Origin: Holothuria scabra
Lineage: Eukaryota; Echinodermata; Holothuroidea; Aspidochirotida; Holothuriidae
Reading direction: 5' to 3'
Length of the DNA stretch: 64,000 nucleotides
Assembly (NCBI GenBank): GCA_037179385.1
Contig: CM074188.1
Location: forward strand, 22,957,318 to 23,021,317
Position 1 is the stretch's first letter. Each line of letters starts with the position of its first letter. A model generated the notes under the pieces. It did not search any database and was not told where the DNA came from. It saw only the letters and a program-made list of their open reading frames with translations. Below, one piece after another: positions 12,501 through 26,062 of the stretch. Both the position numbers and the translations under genes were made by a program.

Positions 12501-15500
12501 AGCACTGTCAATTTGAAAAACATTACGAAGCACTGTCAATTTGAAGAAAAAAGATAGGCTTAAGTTTCAGCAGCAAGGAATCACTAAGCCTTTTGGCTTT
12601 CTGGTTCTCACTAGTCTTAGGCTTGTTGATCTGTTTTGTATCCCTCAGTGCCATAGGCCCAAGACTAAAACTGTAGGCCAGACCTTATTACAGTTCAGAG
12701 CAATGATGTAGACTGGGCCCTATACAGAAAGACAGCTTGGTTCCCAGCAATTTCAAATCACATGATAGGCTAGCTACATGGATGTTATTTTTGGGGCCAA
12801 CATCGCAGTTGTGTAACTCATACATCTCTGTCCATGAACACTTTTGTTTTTGATATCTTAATGAAACCTATAAAAGGCCTGCTCATGTACACGTGTGCTA
12901 AGCCAAGGGCAAGTTGTAGTTTCTGTAACCCCCAGTCAAAATGTCGAGGTGCAAATGAATTCCCCCATCTCCCCTAATCTAAGGATGAAAACCCCTTAGT
13001 AAGGTCATATTTGTTGCATGTATAGGAAATAAAAAACTTTGCAGAATTTTTGAAAAAATTCACCCCATTTGTTATGTCAAAATGCATCTTCTGGTGAAGT
13101 TACTGCATGGATTCAGAGACCATGGATGAGAGCTTTAGCCTCTCCCTCGTCTTATTTGGCCATGGGCATTTTGGGCTACCTTAAACTGCTATTATGTTGT
13201 TGAACATATTGAACCACTTTGTTGGGTAGCCCTGCCCCGCCAGGCTTCAAAATTGGCTCGAGACACTGGCCCTGGGGCTTGTAATCTAAGAATTGCCAAT
13301 TCACATTCCACCTGGGTCATCATGCTTTTATCTTGGGCAAGATGCTGCAGCTCAATTCGGGGCTCCTGTGGCCTAGAAAAGTCATGAAGTTTTATTTTCA
13401 TTTCCCAAGCCTGGAAAGGTCATGGAACATCAATTGTAAAAATGACAGAAGTCATTAAATTTAGCCCAATTCAGTCTTTTAAGTGAATGCATAAATTTAC
13501 TCATTAATTTGTCATGACAGCTCTGTGCCATTAAAGTGTTATGGAATTTCTGGTAGCACTCGTCATGAAATAGTCATGCTAACTGTTAAGGTCATGAAAT
13601 ATCTATGGGAAAGCCATGGAATCTTATTTTTCTTTAGGTGGAAGAAACAAGTCAATTGCCCATCTCCACCCAGGGGTTAAACAAGTACCTGTGGGGCAAC
13701 ATGTGGCTGCTTGTTTGGGAAGTCCGTGGGGGCACAATAAAGTGGAACCACTGTTCAGTGTGCTGGGTATGAATAGCTTGTACTTAGTGCATACTAAATA
13801 ATGTGGGTTTGACAAGTAATAGTATTGACCACAAGTAATGATTGTGAAGCGTTACTCTGAGATTATGAGATATACAGGCCCATAGCCACTCCCCAAACAG
13901 ATGGGGGCCCAAAATTTTTCAGGGGGCAAAATTTTGCCAAATGTGTACAAAAGAATTAAGTCAATAGCGGATTTCAAAGTGTTTTGGAGGGCCAAAAATT
14001 ATCAGGTGGTTGCTTGGCCGTCCAGCCCCCTACCCCTTGACTATGGGCCTGGTAATAGATGTCTGCATAGGCCTATTTCTCTCTTATTTGGAATCATGGT
14101 GTGGGAAGGTGGGATGTGTGTATTTTTGTCACAAGACTGAAGAATCTTTTCTAGCTCGACATTCATATAATCACCTTTAAAAGGTGCCATAGTGGGGGGG
14201 GGTTGGACCTTTCACATGTACTTCTTGGTAATGGGAATAGAAATGCCACTTGGAATGATGGCATTCTTGTTCTACTGAGTATATTTTTGTGTACTAGTTA
14301 AGTATTTCTTTGTAATGATATATTGTGACAGAAACTTTTGCTCAGGTTTTGGCTTGGTGATCAATTACCATACTTTTTTACTTGTATTATGAAGGATGCC
14401 TGGGATGACGAAGATGAGGAAGAAAAGAAAGAGGGTGAAAATGAGAGTAAAACAGAAGGTTTGTGATCATCCTATACCATTTACATTTTGATGGGAATCC
14501 TAAGGTACATAAGGAAATTTATGTTGTATCCCATGATACACTGGACTTGTCTCTGAATCTTCCTGTTTTCAACTATTGCAGGCAAAATAAATGAATTTAT
14601 GGAAAGTCAGGAATCTTACAGGTATAATCATTTAAGAATTTTCCACCAAGAAGAGAATGTGTAATCCCATTGCTACTGAGTGGTTGCCCTTTAAAATTGT
14701 AATATTTTTAAATTCAAATTAAGGTCTCCGTGGTTCCAGGCAGTTCTTGCAGCACTTGTAGAGTATATGCAGTACTATCGTCTTTGATTGTATTTCTCCA
14801 TGGCCCTGATTGGTTTAGTTTAAGATGCCAATGGTATTCTTTACCTATGATTATCCAGATACAGCTGTACCATTTTTTGTGCACAAAAATATGTTTCAGT
14901 TTTTTTAAAGAAATTGGCAAGGGACCATAACTTTTGAAGATTCAGGGACTATACTCCGCTGATGATTGAGAGTGACAATTGTAGCTTGTCTATTTATTTC
15001 ACTTTGAGCAAAAATTTTGATTGATGCTTTCAATTGTTGCCAAGTTTATGTTCCAGTCATCCATCACCAGATGGTTTTTGTCCAAAGTTTTACAAAAGTT
15101 AGTGTAGTAGCTGTCTTGAGAAAATAACAGGAAGCTGCTTTGGAAGTGTCATAACACGGGAGCTAAAAGGTCTCAGTTTCCAGTGTTTTAAGTCTCAAGT
15201 CCCTTCTCGCTCATTTAGATCATTTAGAGGTCTGTGATTCTCAAGTCTTGTCATACCAAAGAGTAAGACTTAAAAATTGAACCTAGAGTCATTGGTCATT
15301 ATGTTTTGAATAAGCAATTGAGTAGTAAAACAATTCAGTGCACCATGACTGGAAAATAATGCAGTGGGCACATCTAGGTTAACTTAGAAGGTTAAATGTT
15401 GAGGTTTAAAATCCTATTTTAACCTTACCTTCAACTGTGCTTACGGATTTTAGCATCTTTTTTAATCTCTTTCTGTACACAGAGGTTAAAGCATTTCAAG

Positions 15501-18500
15501 TGAAGAAAAAGAAGAACAAGTTAGAAGAAGCCTTGAAGAAGAAAGAGGAGAAAAGGAAAGAAAAGTTAAAACAGATTAGACAACAGGATGAAGAGGTGTG
15601 TCATCTATAGACTAGTTTGAAGTTTCTTCAAAGAAAAGTATTCTTAATAGGTTAAAGGTCAATACGTAGCACTTAAACATGTGGTTAAGCTAATGTCTGA
15701 TGCAAACACATGTGAAAAGGTATGCTATGCATGGCTGGCACAGCCCTCAGATGTTTTATACCAGTTGACCTGAACAGAATGGTCACTAATGCATACGCAG
15801 ATATAAACTTCAAACTATTGGCTATATTTTTGTGTATTTCTTTTAAACCGGACCTTGCACATGTATTTTGGTATAACAGAGTTGAGATACTCCAATCTTC
15901 TTTACTGGTATTGCCTGATGTCTGACTGAATGGTCAAGATGTTAGAGCATCCAACTTGCAGCAAGGAGTTTTTAGTTTGACTCCTGACCAGGTCATAGCG
16001 AAGACTTTAAAAATGGAACCTGTTGCCATTGTGCTTGGTGCGCAGCATAATTAAAAGAGTGGGGGAAAACAAGCCAGGGAGCCACAACTGGGGAAAAAAT
16101 CTGTGGTCTGCCTGACTTAAATCAGTTGATTAGAAACAGAGCCATGAAACAGCATCTGCAACTGATGTAGCATGTAGAACTAATATTCATGAATTGAAAA
16201 TCATTTATGTAAGGCCATTTCACAAAAAAGAAAATACAGAAATGTAGAAAATAATAACGAATAGGACATTGCTGGGAATCTCAATCCTGAGATTAAAGTG
16301 ATGGTAAGTCTTTTGGCACGACATATCAAAAGTTATAACTTTGTGGTTATGGATGTAACATAACTGTTTCAGCACCATCTTAAAATGTCTTTTCAAAATA
16401 ACATAATTATTAATTTCAACAACTTTTTCCTCTCTGTGAACTGCAGCCACAGAAAGAACTAACTCCTGAAGAGCAATTGGCAGAAAAGTTGAGACAGGAA
16501 CAGATGCAGAAAGATGCTGACTTGGAACTAACGAAGGAAATGTTTGGTAAGAGTTTAAAAGGTTTTAAAATATAAAAAAGAATGTGGCATGGCAACATTT
16601 TCATTAGTTCCTGGGTCCTCAGACCCACAAAAAGATTCCTTTGATGCTTGGACTTCATGAGATGTGCAAGCTTAAGCAGTCCAAGCCCTGATAATTTGCT
16701 CTAATATGTGTACAGTGTACTACAGTGTACTACATGGCCTTACGCTTAACCAACTTAGGAACTCATAATTATGAGAATCTTGAAAAAATTGTGGGATCCT
16801 TCAACTTTTCTTCAGACTCTAAAAGAATCAGTGATCCTGGACTTATGTCCAATTAAAAATGTTCAAGGGAAAATTTGAAAAAGGGAAAGAGGAAACCAAC
16901 ATCCCATCTGATATAATTACAAATACCTGCTACATAGCATGGAACTAGTTCTGACCACACTTGATCTAGTTTTAATTCTGCTATGGTACTGCTAAGCCTC
17001 ACGGGCTAGGGCCAAAACTTCTGTAGCAGCATAGTTGTAATTAGGTGCATGTGGAAGATGTTCAAGACTTTTGCAGGCTAGTGGAATAAGACTGTGGAAT
17101 AACAACCTTTCAGAAATGTTGATCCCTGTTTATATTTTAAGATATTCTGTTAGTGGCCGCTGACACTGTTTTATTAGAAATTTGTATACTTTGGAGTTAA
17201 ACCATGATAACCTACCTCACTCAACCCCTTTCTCCTGTCATCATATTATATGAAATGGTAAAGTATCATGGTCTATGAACAAATGCAAGCAGTCTTAGTG
17301 AAGGACAGGGCTGAAAGTTAAGTTGTTCAATCATCCATGACGAGTAAAAAAATGTGTCAGACAACTTCTTTCTCCCTTTTGGCTTGTCCTATAGACGAGT
17401 AGATTTCGTACTACGCTTACACATATCCCACACTCATCAAAAAATATTTACTCCAATAAACATCTCCCAAGGATTTGATAGTAAGACTAGTATGGCTGGC
17501 CTGTTATTCATCACTGAATAATTGGAGTTGAAAAGAAAATGTTTTGGTGCTTTCCACTTTACCCATATTTGTCTTGCAATTTGCATTGGGAACTTACAAT
17601 AAAGAGCTGTTCTGTTTAACTCTTTCCTTCATGTTGTATTTACACCTACTTGTACATTTTGTGTTCATCCATCTTTCAGCATGTAAACACAACCTGCTTG
17701 ATTGCAATACATTCAGTCATGCAAGCCCTGCAGACTATTTTGACACCTGCAATATATTGCAGGCCTAGAGCCTAACCAAGTGCATTGTTTAATGTATGGG
17801 AGTAGTATTGTCACAAGAATTCAAAATTGGCGTTGAAAAAATTGTTACTAATTTTTGTTGCTGGTTAAAACCCACTCTCCACTAGTTTTCAGACCCTCAA
17901 AGACACATACATACACGAAACTGTTTACTACCAAAACTCAAACCCCTTGCCAAATATGTTCTGAATGTTTCAGTGGCCACATGATAGAGTGACTATTTGT
18001 TAGTTCTAGCCTACTGTAACGTAATCTTACCTAATGAGACTACGAACCTGCCACTCAAGATTCTGAAAGAATCTTCCACATCTCGTTAAAATAGACAAAA
18101 GTTGACATAAATGTTAATCAGTACATTGCTTAAAATAAATTTAGTACCCAGTACATGATTTTATCAACAGTTGGTGTTTAAACAAATCATAGTATTATGA
18201 CTGGATGTTCTTCTAAAAGTTTCATGTAAATCCAACACTCAGGGAAAAGTATATGTACAAGTGTGATGTTCAAGCAGTCTTGCAGTTGATGTTTGCCCAA
18301 TGCCAGTGGCCAAAAAAAGAGGTTCTGGCCACTCGCTAGCTACTGTAGCTTGGGATGCATGTGTCCATGCATCCATTAAAGTTTGTGCTGTTCTGTTAAA
18401 TGTACCTGCTAAATTTTTGGCGGGAAAAATGATCAGTGGGGAAACTTTATGAATGAATGTTTTGTTTACAACATACATAAGCACAGACAAAATTTTGCCT

Positions 18501-21500
18501 CTCCTTTTTCATTTCAATGATAAGAGAAAGCTAAGCAGTCATGATGATGTGTGTTGTAAGTGTGTGTGAGAGTGTGTTTGTTTGTGTGTGTATGTGGGGT
18601 GTTTGTGATACCTTGCTGGTTAACGTGATATCTCAAGATAGAAATACCTGACAGTTTTTAAACTTCATACATAGATGCCCCATATAGACCTTGTGGATTG
18701 ACAACATACTGACATTGGTGGGGGCAAAACAGTGGAATATGTGGCTGCACGCCCTGCACCCATAGCAGACTGTGCGTATTCAACTGGTTTTCAAATCAGC
18801 TCTCTGAATTTGCCTGTGTTGTTTTGTTTTGCCCCCAAGGGAGGGCATACTCTTTGCTATGTGACATTGTATGCACAAGGTCTATTGAGAGGAAGAAGTC
18901 TGCTAATTTTGGTGGAGGTCAAAGGTCGTCAGGGGTCACCAGAGGTCAAACTCTGAAAACTGTCTACACAGTGTTCTAAGGTTACTAAACTTGATAGATT
19001 TCATAATTGGTATATCCATGCATTATGGTCAAAAGATGCACACTGTCAATTTTGGTGCAGGTCAAAGGTCACCTGGGTTCATTTGGGATCGTTCTCTAAA
19101 AACCTTGTTTGCACAATATCTTCAGGTATAAAAGTTTGATTGATTTGATACTTTGTATGTAAATGTGTTCCTTTGAAGAAGAACCATTCAGTGTTTGGTG
19201 GAGGTCAAAGGTCATTTTGGGTCAGCAGGGGTTACATGTTGCATTATTTTGACAAATGTATCATTGAAACCTCAATGCATTTTGATTTGTTGTCATTTTT
19301 AGTCAACCAAAAATAATGTTAGGAAAACCAAACTTTTGATGAGAGGTTGTCCAATGGACAACCTAAAAGTCCTCTTAAAAATCAGGGCTGAAGAAGGTCT
19401 TAAGTTGGGACCATGTGCCTTAATGCTTAAGTATAAATTCTATTGTCTGCATAACCTCATTCTCAGTAGGTGCAGAGGCATTTCTAGTTACAATCCTCTC
19501 CAAAATAATGCAGTGTTACAGATTATGAAAAGAATAAGTAATATTAAGACTGATAGCCTCCAGTTGGTCAACGCAGTCTGAAGATCACCTGTCTGCTTGA
19601 AATTTTTTTCTAATAACTTTCTGAACTTTTTTCTAATAATTGTCTCATGAAGCTGAAACAACATTGGCAGAAGATTCACTAGATGCTTGTAATCCAACTA
19701 CAAAAGAACAGTTTGATCGGTTTGCAAGGCTCCTGAAGACAAAACTGGGCACGCTGGAATCTTCACCTTTTTATGTAGATTTCTTAGAAGACCTTGTGAA
19801 AGACTGTTGTATAAACTGTAAGTTTTCCTATATTCTTCCAGAGGGAGGGGTCAGTATATCCTTTGTTCTTTGAGAGGGAGGGGTCAGGCTGAACCTTTCT
19901 TAATTGCATTATTCAGGACTGCATTATGTGAAATACCCATTTCTACTAAAACTGCCTACCACTACAGTCTAAAACCTGACTTTTTGGTTGTAAGTTGGGC
20001 TTTTAATTGATGTTAACATCAAGTAAAAGCGCAACTTAAATGCCCAAAAGTCTGGTTTTAGACGGTTTAGTGGTACGCAGTTTTAGTAAGGACTATTTCA
20101 CATATTGTAGGAAAAAGACTGCATGCAATTAGGTCATTTTCATACCGTTTTAAAGATACTGATAATAGAAGTCAGACTGTTTCTAAGTCCAGCTGATTCA
20201 AAGCACCCAAGCTAATTTTTAGCTGTTGTGCATGATGCTTCACATAAGCAATGGAGTTGGGAAAACAATCCATGACAGTGCTCCCCAACTGAATACACAG
20301 CACCACCAGATTAAACAGAAGATCATTATTAAACTAACTTACTGATCCTTGTCCATTTACAGGGGAGAGGCTTGTTGTGCTAGGGAAAACATTTTGCCAT
20401 GTTCTCCGTATGCTTAGAACGTGATATTGGTGTGAGAGAATTACAAGGAAAGTGACAAGAAAGGCTTGCCAAAATACATATGTCCTGCATTTACACATTA
20501 GTTGATGCACTGCTTCAAAAATGAATGGCATCTTGAAAGAAGACAGACATTTTTGACTTTTGATGTAGTGATGTTGAAGGAAATAGGCAAAACTGCTCTG
20601 TGCCTGTTGTGGAGAAAGTTTCATCAATAGCAAGAAAGCTAACAGGCTTGTCAGAAAAAAAAGATTTTGTCAGAGGAGGGTTAGTATGTGAGCTAGGTTG
20701 TTTGATCTTAACAAATCAAAATCAAATTAACTTTAATCTTTAGCTGATTTAATACCTTTTGTAGGAAATATTGGATAAACAGTGTGCATTTGTTTGAAAG
20801 GTTGGGCAGGTGGGTGCACTGGCTGGGGTGCAGTCTTCAGCAAAGGGCTGTATTCATTACATTAAACTCATCATGCAGTCCTTAATTAGACTGTTCAAAA
20901 TGAAGGGATGATTGGTGGCCGCTGTCACTGTTGAAATTAACTTTCTTGTAACAGCAAACTTTGGGTCTAAAACACTGATTTCATGCCATAAGTGTTCATC
21001 TCAAAGTCTTTTAAGCAGCACCCAAATATTTTTGGGTCACTAAATTCTTCTGGGAATGGTCAAAAGAAAATAACTTTGGAAAGAAATCAGCACCTTTTTC
21101 ATGCAGTAGAAATACTATGTGACTATGGAACTTCGTTTACAACAGAATGCTAATTAGTGTAACTGTTACTTGCATAGATAACTTATTACAGGGATGAATG
21201 CAAACAGCAAAGATCAAACATTTATGGTTTCGATGATAAAAGAAACCAATGCATTCATGATGGTGTGAGTGTGTGTATGTGAACCTATAAACAATGCCTT
21301 ACCATGTACAAGCCTCTGACGGGAGATCAAGCCTTGCACGTCTCTCCTCACTCAGGCGGAACTTGTAACTGGTGTAGCTACTGGAAAATTTGGACACTAC
21401 AATGAGCTCTGTCTCGTGATATGCAAGAGCCCGCCCTTGCTCATGGCATTCACGTGCTGCATGATGGCTAAAGGGGAATTCCTACCACTTCCTTATAGGG

Positions 21501-24500
21501 AACTGTTCTCAGTACCCTGTAAGGCATTGAGTACGGGTATATGCTGTATGTATGCATCTGTGTGTGTGTTTGTGACATTGCTCTTTTACCCAATATCTAA
21601 AGATAGGAATGTCTGACAGTTTGTAAACTTGCTACTTAGATGGGCCATGTTGGGAGGAAGAATTCTATTGTTTTTGGTGGTCAAAGGTCATCTGGAGTCA
21701 CCAGGGGTTAAAATTTGAAAACCTTGTTAACACAATATCTCAAAATAGGAATTTTGAGATTTTGAGATATTTATATTTTGAGAAATGGTATGGGGATGCA
21801 CATTATGGTGAGAAGATGGTCTCCTTTGAGGTCAACGGTCATCTGGGATAACTAAATTTTCTGAACATGCTAGCAAAACATTTGAGTGAGAAGTTAATGG
21901 TACATGATGGCATTATTTGAAATGGAACATTTATGTATCATTGAAACCTCAATGCATTTTTGCATTGTGGTTATTGAAGTTACATTGTATTCTCATGGTG
22001 TTTTAATGTAAACAATTTTTACGGGTTAAAAGTAGATTTAATTTTGAATTTTGGGATGTTTTGAGAAGTGTCAAGTCATCAAAAATAATTGCAATACTTG
22101 GGCAAAAATTTGGAAAAGTAAAGCTATGTCATTAATTCATGATCTTAGGTATTACCTTTGTGATAAGAAAGTAATGTTATCTGGCTGTTAGGCAGTCAAA
22201 GACCCACAACGGTCAAGTGGGGAAGGACCATGTACATGGGGTTACATACAATGGGCTATACATGTGGTGCCTTTACTGAAAAGTCCAGGGTTGTAGTCAA
22301 GCTCAAGTCCAAGTCCATCAGGTCAAGTCCGAGTCCAAGTCCAAGAGGCTCAAGTCCAAGTTCAGAGTTTTTTAGACGAAGGCAAAAGATAGAGAGACAG
22401 TCCTCCAGGTCCTGCTGTGAGAACTATTAAAGTGAGATGTATGTGTGAATGAATGGAAGATAGTTGTTAGGATAAATTTTGAAAAAAAAAAACAAATATG
22501 TATTGGTTTGAATTTAAGACCATATGTTCTCTTGGATGTGTTCTTTTTCAGTGGATACAGATTATGTAAAGAGAATTGGAAATAGCATCACAGCAATTGC
22601 AAATGAAAAAGCAAAAGCACAGAAGGTAAGAAATATTTTTTCCAGGTCTGTTGATATGAAAATTTCTTTTTGACCTCAATTAGGGCTTCTTTTAGTACCT
22701 TGCTTTAGCATGGGATGCTTTTGTCAGGTTGGCACACATGTGTTTGTTTGTGTGAGTGTGTGGTGTCTGTGATGCTAGCCAGCTTTGTCACAATGTATCC
22801 CAAGAAGGGTGTGACCAACCTTCAATTCATGACTTACAAACACTCATGCATGATACAAGGACAGGAGGATTAGAAAGCAATTGTTGTATCTTGAAAAACG
22901 TTAAGTTTAAGTTGAAATTTAAGACACAATGGTGTATGCATTAGGGCTGTGGTGGTTAATCGGTTAACCGGTTAACCGACCGACCCGCTGGTTACTCGTG
23001 TGTCATTCCTCTTCATCGATTAACCGTTTTTGTATTGCCAATTACTCAGTCGCTGCGGCGTGGCTTTGTTAGTAAATTGTTACACAAACATCGTGCAACA
23101 AACAGTGTCAGTTTCTCATAAATTATTGCTCGAACAATAACTGTAAAAAGAGTTTTAACATCGGCCGTTCGATTGAACGGATTAATTCCGCAGCAGCTCC
23201 CTGAATTGAAATATTTTATCATGCTACACCTACATAAATTTTATTTTTTTCATTGTTAGTAGCTCTATTTTGAAAAAATTTAACCTGTAAAAATACGATC
23301 TTAAGCGCCTGATAATTCCCGTCGTTTTGTTGTTTGCCCAATATCATATAAAATGGAACATTCCATGTTGATTTTTATGAATAAGCATATGCAGTTCATT
23401 GAACCGACTGGGTTGTAGTTGCGATAATGTACTGTACTGTAGAAGTCCACCCTATGATGCACGTACAGTAAAAATACTCAACGATCTAATTTTTAGCGGT
23501 TCTGGACAGCAAAAATATGGACTGGATTAACATATCTTATGGTTCCTTTCTGCAGATATAAATATCCCTGTATTTTTGCCATTTCTTGTCCAAGCCTTAT
23601 GTCTTGTTTAAAAATAATCAGCGAATGAAATGCACTTAAGTCAGATCCCCAAAAAATCCACATACACAGAGATTTGTGATGCTTGTGTGATTCTTGGTGA
23701 ATTTAGCACGGGGCTTGGCCGGCTGCACAGGCCAGCTATGTAAGCCTGGGAAGTGCAATCGTCATAATGCAAACTTAATGGGGAAATTCATTTGGAGGTC
23801 TGGTATTTTCACACACTAAATCCCATAGGAGATGACGCCAGTTGTGATTTGCTGGCTCAGAATCAACGTATTTGAACCAATCACAATGCAGAGGCAATTC
23901 AAATTTTGCAATAGATTGTGTGCATATGATGTCACCACGCAAAACATGGTCCCTTGTTTAGTGGTAAAAACAAATACGCACGCAAGTCTACTGCATGCAT
24001 GGGACCACGTGCATCATTGTTTTCGTTCGTAATGATGTCATATGATAACATTCCATAAGTCCTACTGTAAATAACTTTACGGTAGGAATGCTGGGAATTC
24101 CTTAATTTATGCAGGATAATAGGGCTTGGTTGTGCTTTTTGCGGCTGGTGGGCTGTTTACAGTGCAATTGTACCGATCACTACTATGACAAACACGTGAG
24201 CATTGTACATGTATTGAACACTGCATTGCAAGCAAGCTGCATCAAAACAGCGGTGCCGGAGTGTTCATGAAGTAACTGGTGATATTACATAGGACCCAGC
24301 AGGAAAAAACAACAGTTGGTGGAAAGTTAAAAAGTGTAGATGGTCTGAAGAAAGCTTCAGTAAATGCAGGATGGACTTTTACTGTGAAAAGATGATATAA
24401 ACTCAGCGCAAAACACCAACATTTTTGCCACGTGCTTACATCGGAGAACATGATTTACGATGCCAGTTTTAGACTTTAACCTTCCTGTACAAAAGTGATG

Positions 24501-26021
24501 GCGCTCTTTGGAAATGATGACTTTTTGTTGTTGTGGTGAACATTACGTCATTTTCGGTTAAACGGTTAACCGCTGGTTAATAAAATCTGTTAAACAGATA
24601 ATGAATTAACCGAAAATGCACGGCCCTAGTACGCATACGTTTAGTGCTTTCAAATTTCATTGCAAATTATGTTCATTGTAAATTTGTATTGGTGGTGTTG
24701 AAGTAAAGCCTGTCATAACAGGTTCTGTTTTTGGGGTTCACAGATTAAAACGTCCCCTCTGATACCTCACCCAATCACATGTAAATTAGCCGGGGTTGGG
24801 TGGAGAAAAGGTGCATATCATAGCTCTGCACAATTTTTGAGCTTCTTGTTCATACTGTAGACATCGTATGCTTTGTCAATTAAGCTAAAATTGTGAAGAA
24901 CGATGTTGCATTGTTTACTTAACACAAGTCATTGATCTCAGGGCATGAAATGCGAGTAATCTCGTGTAACATTTTACTAAACGATTACTTGGCTGGCGAC
25001 TAATGGCTGACAGCCCTACAAGCTTTGAAGCTTCGATCGATTTCATATTTTAGTTTAAGTGGCTGTGTTATGGCAAGAGGATTAGCACTTTTGATGAAAG
25101 TCAAAAGATATCTTTTTTCTGGGATAACTTATTTCTGACTGGTTGCTTCAGTTGTATGGTTGATAAACATTCAGCTGGGGTCAAAATTAAACACCGTTAA
25201 CTCTTGGAACAGACATTTCATAGAGACTGTTTTACTGAGCACACATGTTTGAGAGCTTATGTTTGGGCTAACGGTAGAGCATTCGCCTTTCATGTGGAAG
25301 GCCGGGGTTCGATTCCCAGGTCGAGTCATACCAAAGACTCTAAAAATGGATTCTACTGCCTTTGTGCGTAATGCTCAGCATAGGCAATGGAGTAGGTAAA
25401 ACAAGCCAGTGAGCCACAACTGGAAAAAAGGCCATGGCTGGCTCGACTTGAACCAATAGGTTGGAAACTGGGCCGTAAAACTCCGCCTAACTAACTAACT
25501 AACTGAGCACACATTACCCTCTGTACACGAGAGTACAGTCTACAACATGGATGGGCAACCTTTTTCATTCAATGGGTCAGATGTGAGGGCTGGAAAATTG
25601 AAGGGGTCACACTTATCAATGACCTGCTGTTGATTTCAAACCGTTAACCCTAAGGACTTTAAAGCAATCTGAAATTTTATTCAGGAAAACATAATCTTAA
25701 CAGCCTATGGTATTGTTGGTTATTAATGGGGGAACAGGCCCTACCCAGACACAGATTCAAACATGTTGTAGTATCAGCAGCTCAACTATGAGGAACAGGG
25801 TATTAATTTGTAAACGTGAATATCTACCCAAAATATGTGCAATCCTGTCCACAAGACTACCTTAGCAGAGCCCACCAACTGGCACAGAGCTTGCAAAAAA
25901 ATTTTGAAAAACTGTGACGGCCAGCCAGGCTGGTACGAGGAATAAAAGCGGTCAATATTTTTAACTTGTTTTTGATTCCTTGCCGTAGGCAGGCAAGGAA
26001 TCTATGCGATGGTGATGTCGT

Positions 26022-26062
<41 letters not shown>

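Noticed and set aside
14582..14621. Inclusion of this segment as a constitutive EIF3J exon
   Set aside because: It would break the reading frame; exon 3 joins exon 4 in frame without it.
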